The notes under the pieces are model-generated. The model saw only the letters and a program-made list of their open reading frames with translations, was not told where the DNA came from and did not search any database. The position numbers were made by a program, and so were the translations under genes. Below, piece by piece: positions 24,756-33,470 of a stretch of 64,000 bases of DNA. Numbering within the stretch: position 1 is the stretch's first letter; every line of letters starts with the position of its first letter. The stretch is from Nitrospira japonica (GTDB lineage: Bacteria; Nitrospirota; Thermodesulfovibrionia; UBA6902), in contig DYJL01000009.1 of NCBI GenBank assembly GCA_020723105.1, positions 1-64,000 of the forward strand. The letters run 5' to 3'.

Positions 24756-25051
24756 ACGTTTTCACCTTCCTTTATCTTGTCAGTTATATATGCTGTTATT
24801 ATAAAGCCATCACCGTTCAAATGTCTCGCCACAACACAAAGGTAATATTTCTCGAAGGGGGAATAATACAAGTAAACATCCCGGTCTTCCGAGCTTCTCC
24901 TGACTTCGACAGGGTCAGACAGACATTTCTTTGCTTCAGCCTCTTTCCCCTCTATTTCAGGATGTTTTAATTTGGTGATAAGTTCCCAATGACTTTTTGT
25001 TGTTCTTACAATTTTACCTAATATTGTTTTAACCTCAAAATAGATTTCCAT
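24743..25051 (-). CDS. DUF4258/barnase-EndoU-like small protein
   Basis: 102 residues. The stretch SHWELITKLKHPEIEGKE followed by DRDVYLYYS and YLCVVARHLNGDGFIITAYI resembles the RelE/barnase-like phage nuclease families that pair with DUF2283. Likely the toxin partner. The assignment is by pattern and gene pairing only. Confidence 0.6.
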   Translation of the reverse strand: MEIYFEVKTILGKIVRTTKSHWELITKLKHPEIEGKEAEAKKCLSDPVEVRRSSEDRDVYLYYSPFEKYYLCVVARHLNGDGFIITAYITDKIKEGENVWKR

Positions 25052-25060
25052 CTTGCCCCC

Positions 25061-27007
25061 TCATATCTCCACTTCCACCGTAATGCTCGTATCACAGCCG
25101 AATATATCAACCACCTTCACGCAGGCTGTGTATTTGCCCTTCTTTGGATACTTGTCGAATTCGTGATTTGAGACGGTGGGAAGCGAGCGGTCTTTTCTTG
25201 TGCGGTATGTCTGCCAGTGATGTTCAAACGGCTGTCCGTCCTGATAGTCAAAGTCCACTGCCCAGAAGTCTATAAAGTCAAACCCGCTCTTTATCGCCCT
25301 TTCCTTCAAGGCGTCGAGTTCCTTGCTCGGAACTTCCGCAAGGGACGGGACAAACTTCTTGAGCTTGATGTCAACAGCCTTCTTAGTTTTCCCCTCTATC
25401 AAGAGGGGATCAAGGGGTGTGTTCCTATTCTTATAAACCACCTCCGCCTCAAGCACCGCAACCTCAAGAAACGGCGGCGGCGTGGTCCTGTTCTTCTCCA
25501 TGATCTCACGGGGAATGGGGATGAGTTTTATTTTGACATCATCAGCATGTTCAATCTCATGACACACAAGCCTCAAGTCCATCTCAAATTCCCACGCAAG
25601 GCAATGAAGCTCCTTTGCGCCTGCTTCTTTAGCAGCCTTTGCAACTGCCTTTAATTCATCCCGTGTAAAGAGTCCGTCAATGCTGTCAACGTGACAAAGT
25701 GCAGAGCCTTTTCTGCCGTGAATGAGCGGAGAGCTTGAGTTTTGCAATACCTCCGCCTTGTAGAACTCAAGCACAACCTTTCGATGCTCCTGATCAGCGC
25801 CTTTCAGCCTCTCCTTTTGCCACCACTGTCTTTCATATCTGCCGAGATTGTAGACATCAAAGGCGCGATACGGCTTGTCTTCTTCATACAGCTTTCTTTG
25901 AAACTCAATCATGCGTTTGCGTGTCGTATGAATGGCGAACCTGCCGAGATCAGACATTATCCATCGTCTGCCAAGCCGTTCCGCAACTGCGCCGGTTGTG
26001 CCGCTTCCGCAAAAGAAATCGGCAACAAGATCGCCTTCGTTAGTGGATGAAAGGATCATACGTTCCAGAAGGGCTTCTGGTTTTTGGGTATTATATCCAG
26101 TCCTTTCTTTAGCTTCCCAATTTATGAAGGGAATATCTGTCCAAAAATCCATTGGTAGCTTACCTTCGTCAAAATACCATCTATATACTTTCCCTGTGGC
26201 TCTATCAGTTTTCTCTTCATATTCACGACCATTCTCATCGATACCAGTTTTCATATGCTTATCTCTTTTACGCGGCATTGGAGATTTGCTTGCATCGAAA
26301 AAATAATTACCTGTTTTGCTATAAAAAAATATCGTATCATGTTTACGTGACCATGTTGATTTACTTTTCCCTGCAGTTTCATAACACCACACAATTTCAT
26401 TTCTATGTTGCTCAGACCCAAAAACCTCGTCTAAAATAAGGCGCAAAAGACTATTTACTCTCCAATCACAGTGAATAAATAAAGCACCTGTCTCACTCAA
26501 CAACTCCTTCATCAAAATCAAGCGTTCATACATCATGTGAAGATATGAATCTGTCCCTTTCCCCCACATATCCCGGTAAGCAACCATCTCAAGGGTTGAC
26601 TGATCTTTGCCGATTGTTTCTTTGCCATCACCGACGGGAATGTTCATGGTGAAATCCGCGCCCACATCAAACGGCGGGTCTATGTATATGAGGTCAATTT
26701 TGCCTTTGAAACCCTTGAGCAGGCTTGCCATGACGAGCTTGTTGTCACCCCAGATGAGCATGTTGCGGAAATCATCTTTGTGCGCCTTCTGCGCGTCAAA
26801 CAATCCTGTCTGACTTAAACGGCTGGCGGGCTCGTCAATGGTCTCGATTTTTTGCATCGGCATAGCGCATCCGGCGATGTCCACCTCGCGCCTGTTGCCG
26901 TACTCGTCATACTTCCCCTCCCACACAAGCTCCGTCTTTCTTTTGCTTAACGGATGAGGATTGTCAGGACCGTATTTGTTGCCATTCTTATTATTCAACT
27001 TGTGCAA
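25061..27007 (-). CDS. Type III DNA-methyltransferase (Mod), adenine-N6
   Basis: 648 residues. Motif IV DPPF at 110-113 precedes motif I (FFCGSGTTGAVAERLG, about 325-340), the beta-class order typical of type III Mod. The target-recognition region lies between and after these. The first 55 residues recur almost unchanged in the fragment at 28231-28389. Starts immediately after the ATPase gene stop codon. Confidence 0.9.
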   Translation of the reverse strand: MHKLNNKNGNKYGPDNPHPLSKRKTELVWEGKYDEYGNRREVDIAGCAMPMQKIETIDEPASRLSQTGLFDAQKAHKDDFRNMLIWGDNKLVMASLLKGFKGKIDLIYIDPPFDVGADFTMNIPVGDGKETIGKDQSTLEMVAYRDMWGKGTDSYLHMMYERLILMKELLSETGALFIHCDWRVNSLLRLILDEVFGSEQHRNEIVWCYETAGKSKSTWSRKHDTIFFYSKTGNYFFDASKSPMPRKRDKHMKTGIDENGREYEEKTDRATGKVYRWYFDEGKLPMDFWTDIPFINWEAKERTGYNTQKPEALLERMILSSTNEGDLVADFFCGSGTTGAVAERLGRRWIMSDLGRFAIHTTRKRMIEFQRKLYEEDKPYRAFDVYNLGRYERQWWQKERLKGADQEHRKVVLEFYKAEVLQNSSSPLIHGRKGSALCHVDSIDGLFTRDELKAVAKAAKEAGAKELHCLAWEFEMDLRLVCHEIEHADDVKIKLIPIPREIMEKNRTTPPPFLEVAVLEAEVVYKNRNTPLDPLLIEGKTKKAVDIKLKKFVPSLAEVPSKELDALKERAIKSGFDFIDFWAVDFDYQDGQPFEHHWQTYRTRKDRSLPTVSNHEFDKYPKKGKYTACVKVVDIFGCDTSITVEVEI

Positions 27008-28201
27008 TTATTTCTTTTCAAGAGATGTAAGACGTATATAAAGCCTTACCAACCGGCTGTTAAATATATATTCCCCTCTTTCATCTCCTGATTTTAAAAC
27101 TTTGAGCTTTTTCATACGTTGAAGGAAATTATTGAATTTTCTCTTTTCAATATCGGAAAGCCCTTCTTCAATTGCACTTTTTTGAAAGGATAAATCAATA
27201 TCCCCTTTACCAAGTTTCGCAAGAATTGAATGGTAATCCTTGCTGCGCAATGCCTTATAAACCTGCTGGTCGACAAATTTTTTCCCGACTTCGTCAGCAG
27301 CGATTAAAACGCCGTTTATCGCATCGTCAGCGCTGACAATATTGTCTTTATCTATCCAGAAAACAACATCGCCGATCATATGCATTATTTTGGGGAATCC
27401 GGCTGAATAATTGCACAATATAGACATGGCATCCGGCTCAACTTTCATATTTACTGAACTGAAAGTTTTATTGAAAAAATCTTCCATTTCATTCTTGCTC
27501 ATAGGCGAGATTTCAACAATATCAAAAATCCTTTCAATCGGCTGATGATGCTGGATCATGTCTTTCCTGCGTTCTTCAACTCCACACAACAATAACATTA
27601 GAGGCAACGGATCAGGGCTAAGCGCATTTTCATCAACCAATGTTTTTATAAAATGCGCAAACTGAGGATTTTTAGAAATACCGTTGATTTCATCAAGTAT
27701 TAACATTACTCCTTTAATCCCATCATCGTTGAGCCGGTTCAGCAATTCACGCAAAAAAGGTAAATAACCGTGGGAAATATTCGGACTGTCTGCTTTCAAA
27801 CTTTCAAAATTAATACTGAATCCTAAAAGGTCTTGTTTGCCGATATACTTGGACAAAAAGTTCCTGAGTTTTTCTGTAATAGTTAATCCATAACTTTGAG
27901 TTCTAATGACAATTTCAACGGTTTTTGCAGCAACATCTTCTAACGATTCAACCCCTCCAAGAAGAATATGCAAACCTAATATATTATTGTTTCTTTCCGC
28001 ATAATATCTCATAAACCCGGCCAGGGAGCTTTTACCAATGCCATATTCACCGGTAAGAAATATCGCCTGCGGCTTTCCTAATTCAACCTGACCTATTGTT
28101 CTTGCAATCCGATGGACTTCATTTATTCTTCCAATAAAAAATTCTGTTGGAACCGGCTGACCGGGATAGAAGGGGCTTTTCCCTTTGCTTATTTCATCCA
28201 T
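27008..28201 (-). CDS. ORC/Cdc6-like AAA ATPase in the restriction island
   Basis: 397 residues with Walker A GEYGIGKSSLAG (about 51-62), Walker B GVMLILDEINGI, and a possible winged-helix C-terminus. The domain style is that of STAND/ORC-type ATP-binding proteins that accompany defence islands. Its role with Mod/Res is unknown; it could be an accessory defence ATPase. It is flanked by direct repeats of the mod 5' end, so it looks like an insertion within a mod gene. Confidence 0.75.
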   Translation of the reverse strand: MDEISKGKSPFYPGQPVPTEFFIGRINEVHRIARTIGQVELGKPQAIFLTGEYGIGKSSLAGFMRYYAERNNNILGLHILLGGVESLEDVAAKTVEIVIRTQSYGLTITEKLRNFLSKYIGKQDLLGFSINFESLKADSPNISHGYLPFLRELLNRLNDDGIKGVMLILDEINGISKNPQFAHFIKTLVDENALSPDPLPLMLLLCGVEERRKDMIQHHQPIERIFDIVEISPMSKNEMEDFFNKTFSSVNMKVEPDAMSILCNYSAGFPKIMHMIGDVVFWIDKDNIVSADDAINGVLIAADEVGKKFVDQQVYKALRSKDYHSILAKLGKGDIDLSFQKSAIEEGLSDIEKRKFNNFLQRMKKLKVLKSGDERGEYIFNSRLVRLYIRLTSLEKK

Positions 28202-28230
28202 AAAACCTCCTGCTCACAATTTTAACATCT

Positions 28231-28389
28231 TTACAGATTTATCTTCTGCATCGGCATGGCGCATCCTGCAATGTCCACCTCACGCCTGTTGCCGTACTCG
28301 TCATACTTCCCCTCCCACACAAGCTCTGTCTTCCGCTTGCTTAACGGATGCGGGTTGTCGGGACCGTATTTGGGGGAACTTTTCGACAT
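28231..28389 (-). pseudogene. Truncated duplicate of the mod 5' end
   Basis: 52 codons from the ATG at 28389 that reproduce the Mod N-terminus (KYGPDNPHPLSKRKTELVWE ... AGCAMPMQKI) and then stop at TAA. About 130 bp of near-identical DNA is shared with 26850-26985, in the same orientation. Either a decapitated older mod or a footprint of the event that placed the ATPase gene here. Confidence 0.85.
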
Positions 28390-28403
28390 GAGGAATTATA
28401 GCA

Positions 28404-28512
28404 GAAAAGGTATTGATTGTTGGAAGGGAAAAACTGGATTCCCGCTCCCCGACTACTGCCTTTGAGGACCGGCTTCGCGGGAATGACATGGAACGCAGGC
28501 TAAAGCCTGCGG
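28404..28512. repeat. Palindromic intergenic repeats at island border
   Basis: GGATTCCCGC ... GCGGGAATGACA and the palindrome CGCAGGCTAAAGCCTGCG (28494-28511) sit between the mod fragment and the PHP gene. Both are of the small REP-like palindrome type common in anaerobic environmental genomes. They mark the right border of the restriction island. Confidence 0.55.
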
Positions 28513-29253
28513 CTACCACTCAACCTTTCTTCCATCAACATTCCCCAACGCCATTTTCATCTCTTCAAGCGTCGGCTGATTCATAATAAAAATTGTCGTT
28601 CTCTGTCCCAAATCTTTAAGATAATGAGAGTCTGATGAAGTAATCCACGCAAGTGATTTATATTCAGCGAAAACAAGTGCTGCCTTTTCCGGGCTGGTAT
28701 TTGGAGAAATTTCAAGCGCATCGAATTTTAAATCCCCGGGTATGAAGCCAAGCTGTGATATGATGCTGAAGGCGTCCCTGTCAATATGTGAGGCCACAGC
28801 TAGTCCGCCGAGTGACTGAATGGTGTTTACAATTTTCTGTGCAGACAATGTCGTAGCTCCTATCAGGAGGCGTTTATTGAAACTCAGCACCTCGTCCTTC
28901 TCATTAACCACAACCTGTTCGCCAAAATATTTCTCATCATTTCTCCCGGGCGCAAGGTTTTTATATATAAGCTCTTGCAACTTCATAATACCCTCGATGT
29001 TATCAAACAGCGCAAGGATATGCGCCTCTTCCAGTGAGGATATCTCCATACCGGCAAGGACAGTAATGTTTGTATTTTCAGCGGCTTTCCGGGCTGCCAT
29101 AACATTCTCTGCTGAATTGTGGTCCGTTATGGCAATTATATCAAGGCCTTTTTTGAGGGCTGTTCTGATGATTGCGGAAGGAGTCATTTCAAGGTCCGCA
29201 CACGGTGAGAGGCATGTGTGAATATGGAGGTCGGCTCTGAATTTTTTCAGCAT
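28513..29253 (-). CDS. PHP-domain phosphoesterase
   Basis: 246 residues with the PHP metal-binding motifs: DLHIHTCLSPC (HxH), ITDHN, ASHIDRD and SSDSHYLKDLG. PHP proteins hydrolyse phosphoesters using two or three metals. This subtype travels with DRTGG and hydrogenase/NADH-module genes, where its substrate is unknown. Shares one base with the upstream DRTGG gene. Confidence 0.85.
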   Translation of the reverse strand: MLKKFRADLHIHTCLSPCADLEMTPSAIIRTALKKGLDIIAITDHNSAENVMAARKAAENTNITVLAGMEISSLEEAHILALFDNIEGIMKLQELIYKNLAPGRNDEKYFGEQVVVNEKDEVLSFNKRLLIGATTLSAQKIVNTIQSLGGLAVASHIDRDAFSIISQLGFIPGDLKFDALEISPNTSPEKAALVFAEYKSLAWITSSDSHYLKDLGQRTTIFIMNQPTLEEMKMALGNVDGRKVEW

Positions 29254-29585
29254 TACGTAAGAAGCTGATAAAGCCTGCCGGCAATTTCAAACGCAGACAG
29301 CGGTGTTGTCATTACAGTAATCTCTTCTTCATCTGCCTTTTTCAGTACTTCTTCCGGCACCTGTCTGCCGCCGATGATAATAATCCCGGCTAAATCTTTC
29401 ATGCTTGCAACAGCCACAATATTTATATGTGCCTGAAGTGTTATCCAGATATGGCCTTCTTTGCTGTTTGCCATCACATCTGAAAGCAGGTCGCTTACAT
29501 AAGCGCCTGTTACGGCGTGCTGCAGGCCGTCTTTATAAGTTTTAACATCTAAGGATAATTTATTTACGATGTCTGAAAGTTTCAT
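29253..29585 (-). CDS. DRTGG-domain protein, copy 1
   Basis: 110 residues of the DRTGG/CBS-linked fold (IIIIGGRQVPEEVLKKADE, TPLSAFEIAGRLYQLL). It is thought to be a small sensory or nucleotide-binding module. A second, diverged copy lies at 30095, separated by an RsbW-like ATPase, as in hydrogenase-associated clusters. Confidence 0.75.
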   Translation of the reverse strand: MKLSDIVNKLSLDVKTYKDGLQHAVTGAYVSDLLSDVMANSKEGHIWITLQAHINIVAVASMKDLAGIIIIGGRQVPEEVLKKADEEEITVMTTPLSAFEIAGRLYQLLT

Positions 29586-29603
29586 GGCTTGCCCCCCTCC
29601 TGC

Positions 29604-29645
29604 ATCGTTAGCTTTTAGTTTTTAGACTAACAATAAATAACTAAA
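29604..29645. repeat. Low-complexity inverted repeat (GTTAGTTTTTAG family)
   Basis: GTTAGCTTTTAGTTTTTAGACTAACAATAAATAACTAAA, between DRTGG copy 1 and the RsbW-like gene; same word family as 7289 and 18893. Confidence 0.5.
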
Positions 29646-29652
29646 TTTTCCT

Positions 29653-30090
29653 TTATGGAAAATTTATAATCATCTCCACTGTGGTCCCTTCCCCGACAAC
29701 AGAGTCAATTTTAAATATATCCGAATTCCTCTTCATATTCGGCAGCCCCATGCCTGCACCCCAGCCCATTTCCCTGGCCCAATCAGGCGCAGTGGAATAG
29801 CCCTCCTGCATTGCCAGCTCAATGTTTTCTATCCCCGGCCCCATATCCACGACCTGAATAGTAATGCTCTGGGGAGTTATGCAATAATGCAGCCAGCCGG
29901 CCGCAGCATATATTATCGCATTCATTTCAGCTTCAAAGGTTGCTATTGCTACGCGCCGGACAATGCCGTCAGGGACGCCAAGTTCTGCAAGTTTCTGTTT
30001 TAATTGAGTAGATGCCTCTCCTGCATGAGTAAAATCTGCTCCGACTAACTGAAAGCTTCCGTCTATAGTCTCTTTGATATTTAATGACAT
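29653..30090 (-). CDS. RsbW-like serine kinase/anti-sigma-type ATPase
   Basis: 145-residue GHKL ATPase with FEAEMNAIIYA (N box) and DMGPGIENIELAMQEGYST ... GAGMGLPNMKR (G boxes). No partner RsbV or sigma factor is nearby. Its conserved position between two DRTGG genes suggests phosphorylation of a cluster component rather than of a sigma-factor pathway. The ATG at 30090 follows the DRTGG stop by 4 nt. Confidence 0.8.
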   Translation of the reverse strand: MSLNIKETIDGSFQLVGADFTHAGEASTQLKQKLAELGVPDGIVRRVAIATFEAEMNAIIYAAAGWLHYCITPQSITIQVVDMGPGIENIELAMQEGYSTAPDWAREMGWGAGMGLPNMKRNSDIFKIDSVVGEGTTVEMIINFP

Positions 30091-30094
30091 CTCT

Positions 30095-30436
30095 TTAGCA
30101 GCCTGTCAATCCTGCCTCGTAGAGTTTCCCAGCGGCTGTATACATGCAAAACCGTGTGCTCAGCAAGGGAATTTTCTTCTTCTGTGCAAACTCAATAATC
30201 TGAGCATCAGGCGTTTTGTTAAAAACAAATGCAATGGCCCTTATGCCCACAATCTCAGCCGTCCTGATTACGGAAAGCTGAGTAAGTCCGGTGATAAGCA
30301 GTGAATCAGGGGCATGATAATAAAGCACGTCGCTCATCAGGTCCGCGCTGCATGCCCTTTGGATATTAAAATCCTCTGTATCTGGCTGGACTATAACCGT
30401 TGCTTCAAGAATTTTTATTATCTCGCTAAGATTCAT
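30095..30436 (-). CDS. DRTGG-domain protein, copy 2
   Basis: 113 residues similar in layout to copy 1 (VYYHAPDSLL-like core, IRAIAFVFNKTPDAQIIEFA, AGKLYEAGL). Overlaps the preceding receiver gene by 4 nt, so it is co-translated with it. Confidence 0.72.
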   Translation of the reverse strand: MNLSEIIKILEATVIVQPDTEDFNIQRACSADLMSDVLYYHAPDSLLITGLTQLSVIRTAEIVGIRAIAFVFNKTPDAQIIEFAQKKKIPLLSTRFCMYTAAGKLYEAGLTGC

Positions 30437-30804
30437 GCTATTTCTGACTTTTCGAAAACCTCTTTGACAGCAGTAAGTAATGTATCAGGAGTAAAGGGTT
30501 TTTCTATAAAATTGTAAGCGCCTAACCTTAAAGCCTGCACAGCAGTCTCAACAGTGCTGTAGCCGGTAATCATCACAACCTTTGTATCAGGCCATATGGC
30601 ATTGATTTTATTCAGGACCTCAATGCCGTCTACATCCGGCATTTTCAGGTCGAGCAGGACAAGGCTGAAAGATTCTTTCTCAAGGATGGAGAGGCCCTCT
30701 CTCCCGCTTGCTGCCAGCTTTACTTCGTATCCTTCGGGACCAAGAGTTCTCTCACAGCTTGTTCTAACAATGGCTTCATCATCTATTACCAGTATTTTTT
30801 TCAT
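30433..30804 (-). CDS. Single-domain response regulator
   Basis: 123-residue CheY-like receiver with no output domain: D8/D9 acidic pair, phospho-acceptor D51 in LVLLDLKMPDVDG and K101 in IEKPFTPD. Likely the phosphorylation target of the haem-binding kinase at 30841 and possibly a relay to the two receiver fusions at 18006 and 18951. Confidence 0.9.
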   Translation of the reverse strand: MKKILVIDDEAIVRTSCERTLGPEGYEVKLAASGREGLSILEKESFSLVLLDLKMPDVDGIEVLNKINAIWPDTKVVMITGYSTVETAVQALRLGAYNFIEKPFTPDTLLTAVKEVFEKSEIA

Positions 30805-30840
30805 TTATAATCCCTGCCAGGCCTGATACCTGAGATAATC

Positions 30841-32439
30841 TTATTTTTCTCCTTCAGTCAGAGGTAGTCTAACAAAAAAACTGGTCCCTTTGCCAACAGC
30901 ACTTTTCACTTTTACATGTCCTCCCAAATGCTTGACAATGCCATGGCTGACAGAGAGTCCAAGTCCTGTGCCTTTGCCGACAGGCTTTGTTGTAAAAAAC
31001 GGTTCAAACAGTTTTGGCATGTCTTCTTCCTTTATTCCATGCCCTTCATCTGTAAATTCTATCTCGATGTACCGTTTGCCGTTTTCCTCTATCTTGCGTG
31101 TCGCAACAGTTATCTGGCCTCGCTCATTCATGGCGTCGGCGGCATTGATGAACATGTTCAGGAATATCTGCTGAAATTGAGACGCATCTCCGACAACAAC
31201 AAGCTGATCTTCGTCCAGCTTAATATTAAATTTGATGTGATGAAATTTCTCCTGGTTCTGGACCAGGAATATGGTACGTTTGATTATGTCGTTTATGCTT
31301 ACCTTTCCCTTTTCAGAAGGCGTGGCGCGGGCAAAGGTCAGGAGGTTTCTGATTATCTTTGAACACCTGTCAGCCTGTTCTATAATAACCGTGAGGTCCT
31401 GCGCTTCGGTACTGTCCGGAGGAAAACGTTTCTTCAGCAGATGCGCAAAGGTCACAACCCCTGTGAGAGGATTGTTTATCTCATGTGCAACCCCCGCAGC
31501 CATCCTGCCCAGGGAAGCAAGTTTCTCTGTCTGTACCAGGTTTGCATGAGTCCTCCGTATTTCTTCCGTCTTTTTTGCAATTTCCATCTCCAGTGTCTGG
31601 GTCCATTTCTCTCTCTGGTCCTGTGCAGTCTTTAAATCTTTAATCATGGAATTGAAGGTCTGCGCCAGAACCCCCATTTCATCTATGGATTTTATGGGGA
31701 CCGAATAATCAAGATTCCCGCCTGCAACTTTTTCCATTCCATGAACAAGATCGCTTACCGGCCTTGAAACTATCTTGTAGATGATTATTCCCAAAAACAA
31801 TGATACAGAAAGGACAAACATTACTACATATGCAGTAAGTGCCAGGCCCTGTCTTAATAAGGCTTCATCAAGAAATGAGAGAGATAGCTGGGCGTCAATA
31901 AATCCGAGTGTTTTTTGATTCTTCTGATGGATATGGCAGGCTGCAGTATAACAGGCCGGCTCATTCGGGATCTCATCAACAATCTGAAGTATTCGGAAGC
32001 CTTTTTCGTTTTTATATACTACCCATTTCTTTTGCCGCGGCAGCAGGTCCGAAGACTTCTCCGGCTCCGTATGACATCCTTTGCATACAATGGATGTTTT
32101 CTCAACAGTCTGCCCTACGTTCTGCTTTTGCGAGCTGAATAAAATATGACCCTTATGATTATAAATACTCACTCTCTGAACACCTTCAGGCCGGCTGAGA
32201 GTTTCAAGCATGCGTTGTGTCTCATCAGGCTGAAAATTAAGCATGCTGTGATGGATGCTCTCTTTTGTAAAATTTACGAAGGACCCGCCGTATCTGATAG
32301 CGATAGCAGTTATATCCTTTTCCTGCTTTGCAAGGATGGCATACCAGAAAATAAGGGTTAGAATTACCATTAATGCGCCGATGGCAATTATAAGTTTTGC
32401 TGCTATGGATTTCTCGGGATTCCTGAAAATATTTTTCAT
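30841..32439 (-). CDS. Membrane histidine kinase with periplasmic haem-binding sensor
   Basis: 532 residues. TM1 about 13-35; periplasmic sensor 36-197 with haem c motif CKGCH (119-123) and a second possible CX4CH site (163-169); TM2 about 198-224; HAMP; coiled coil; HisKA H-box VAHEINNPLTG; HATPase with N, G1, F and G2 boxes (KGTGLGLSVSHG). The haem sensor suggests redox, oxygen or NO sensing. A TATAAT at 32451-32456 on the minus strand lies 11 nt before the ATG with no ribosome-binding site. Confidence 0.9.
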   Translation of the reverse strand: MKNIFRNPEKSIAAKLIIAIGALMVILTLIFWYAILAKQEKDITAIAIRYGGSFVNFTKESIHHSMLNFQPDETQRMLETLSRPEGVQRVSIYNHKGHILFSSQKQNVGQTVEKTSIVCKGCHTEPEKSSDLLPRQKKWVVYKNEKGFRILQIVDEIPNEPACYTAACHIHQKNQKTLGFIDAQLSLSFLDEALLRQGLALTAYVVMFVLSVSLFLGIIIYKIVSRPVSDLVHGMEKVAGGNLDYSVPIKSIDEMGVLAQTFNSMIKDLKTAQDQREKWTQTLEMEIAKKTEEIRRTHANLVQTEKLASLGRMAAGVAHEINNPLTGVVTFAHLLKKRFPPDSTEAQDLTVIIEQADRCSKIIRNLLTFARATPSEKGKVSINDIIKRTIFLVQNQEKFHHIKFNIKLDEDQLVVVGDASQFQQIFLNMFINAADAMNERGQITVATRKIEENGKRYIEIEFTDEGHGIKEEDMPKLFEPFFTTKPVGKGTGLGLSVSHGIVKHLGGHVKVKSAVGKGTSFFVRLPLTEGEK

Positions 32440-32516
32440 AGTGGAAATATATTATAAGAGGCTTTTGATTTTTTTGAAAGAATAATTAAAATAATGCAAC
32501 CATAAACAAGATTAAT

Positions 32517-32546
32517 TTGACACGAAGAGCTGATTTTTTGTATAAA
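32517..32546 (+). promoter_or_regulatory. Predicted promoter of the nuo operon
   Basis: Perfect -35 TTGACA (32517-32522), 18-bp spacer, -10 TATAAA (32541-32546). The nuoA ATG follows 8 nt later with no Shine-Dalgarno, predicting a near-leaderless nuo transcript. It diverges from the kinase promoter. Confidence 0.65.
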
Positions 32547-32554
32547 AAACAACT

Positions 32555-32926
32555 ATGCCAGGAACCTTTGCCCCATCAGATTACTTCCCAGTAGCGCTTA
32601 CTTTTCTATTCGCCGCACTGATTGGCCTGGGCGCATTAATTGTCGGCACTCTTTTAAGGCCGAGAAGACCTTATACACAAAAACTCCTCCCTTATGAATC
32701 CGGCAATCCTCCGGTTGGGGAGCCGAGATATAAATTTTCTGTCAAGTTTTATATCATAGCCATGCTTTTTGTGGTGTTTGATGTTGAAGCAGTTTTTCTC
32801 TATCCATGGGCTGTCGCTTATGATAAACTTGGATTATTTGGTTTTGTTGAGATGATGCTGTTCATATTCATCCTTTTAATCGGTTATATATACGTATGGA
32901 AGAAAGGCGCCTTTGACTGGGAATAG
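32555..32926 (+). CDS. nuoA: NADH-quinone oxidoreductase subunit A
   Basis: 123-residue membrane subunit of complex I with three hydrophobic helices and the conserved YESGNPPVGEPRYKFSVKFY loop and FDVEAVFLYPWAV. First gene of a complete 14-gene operon in canonical order. Confidence 0.97.
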   Translation: MPGTFAPSDYFPVALTFLFAALIGLGALIVGTLLRPRRPYTQKLLPYESGNPPVGEPRYKFSVKFYIIAMLFVVFDVEAVFLYPWAVAYDKLGLFGFVEMMLFIFILLIGYIYVWKKGAFDWE

Positions 32927-32951
32927 TAGCAGGTTCAAATAAGGGAATCAA

Positions 32952-33470
32952 ATGCTTATACATAGTACAGATTTAATAGAGGTTGAAAAGGGGACGAGGA
33001 TAATTCCCGGTGCAAACACCATAATTACTTCCCTTGATAAGCTCGTCAACTGGGGAAGAAAAAACTCTCTCTGGCCCATGACCTTCGGGCTGGCCTGCTG
33101 CGCTATTGAGATGATGGCCACCGGTGCAAGTCATTACGATCTGGATCGTTTTGGCACGGTCTTTCGTGCCTCACCGAGGCAGTCTGATGTCATTGTTATT
33201 GCAGGAACAGTAACGAAGAAAATGGCGCCAGTGGTCCGAAGAGTTTACGACCAGATGCCGGAGCCAAGATATGTGATTTCCATGGGCAGTTGTGCATGTT
33301 CCGGCGGGATATTTGATACTTATTCAGTAGTGCAGGGCTGTGACAGCTTTCTGCCGGTTGATGTTTATGTCCCGGGTTGTCCTCCAAGGCCGGAAGCCCT
33401 AATAGAAGGTATAATTAAGCTGCAGGAGAAAATACAGAAAGAGTATTTCAGATGGAGCCCCTGGAGATGA
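32952..33470 (+). CDS. nuoB: NADH-quinone oxidoreductase subunit B
   Basis: 172-residue subunit holding the N2 4Fe-4S cluster: consecutive cysteines in [19 protein letters not shown] and [13 protein letters not shown]2 passes electrons to the quinone. No N-terminal extension. Confidence 0.97.
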   Translation: MLIHSTDLIEVEKGTRIIPGANTIITSLDKLVNWGRKNSLWPMTFGLACCAIEMMATGASHYDLDRFGTVFRASPRQSDVIVIAGTVTKKMAPVVRRVYDQMPEPRYVISMGSCACSGGIFDTYSVVQGCDSFLPVDVYVPGCPPRPEALIEGIIKLQEKIQKEYFRWSPWR

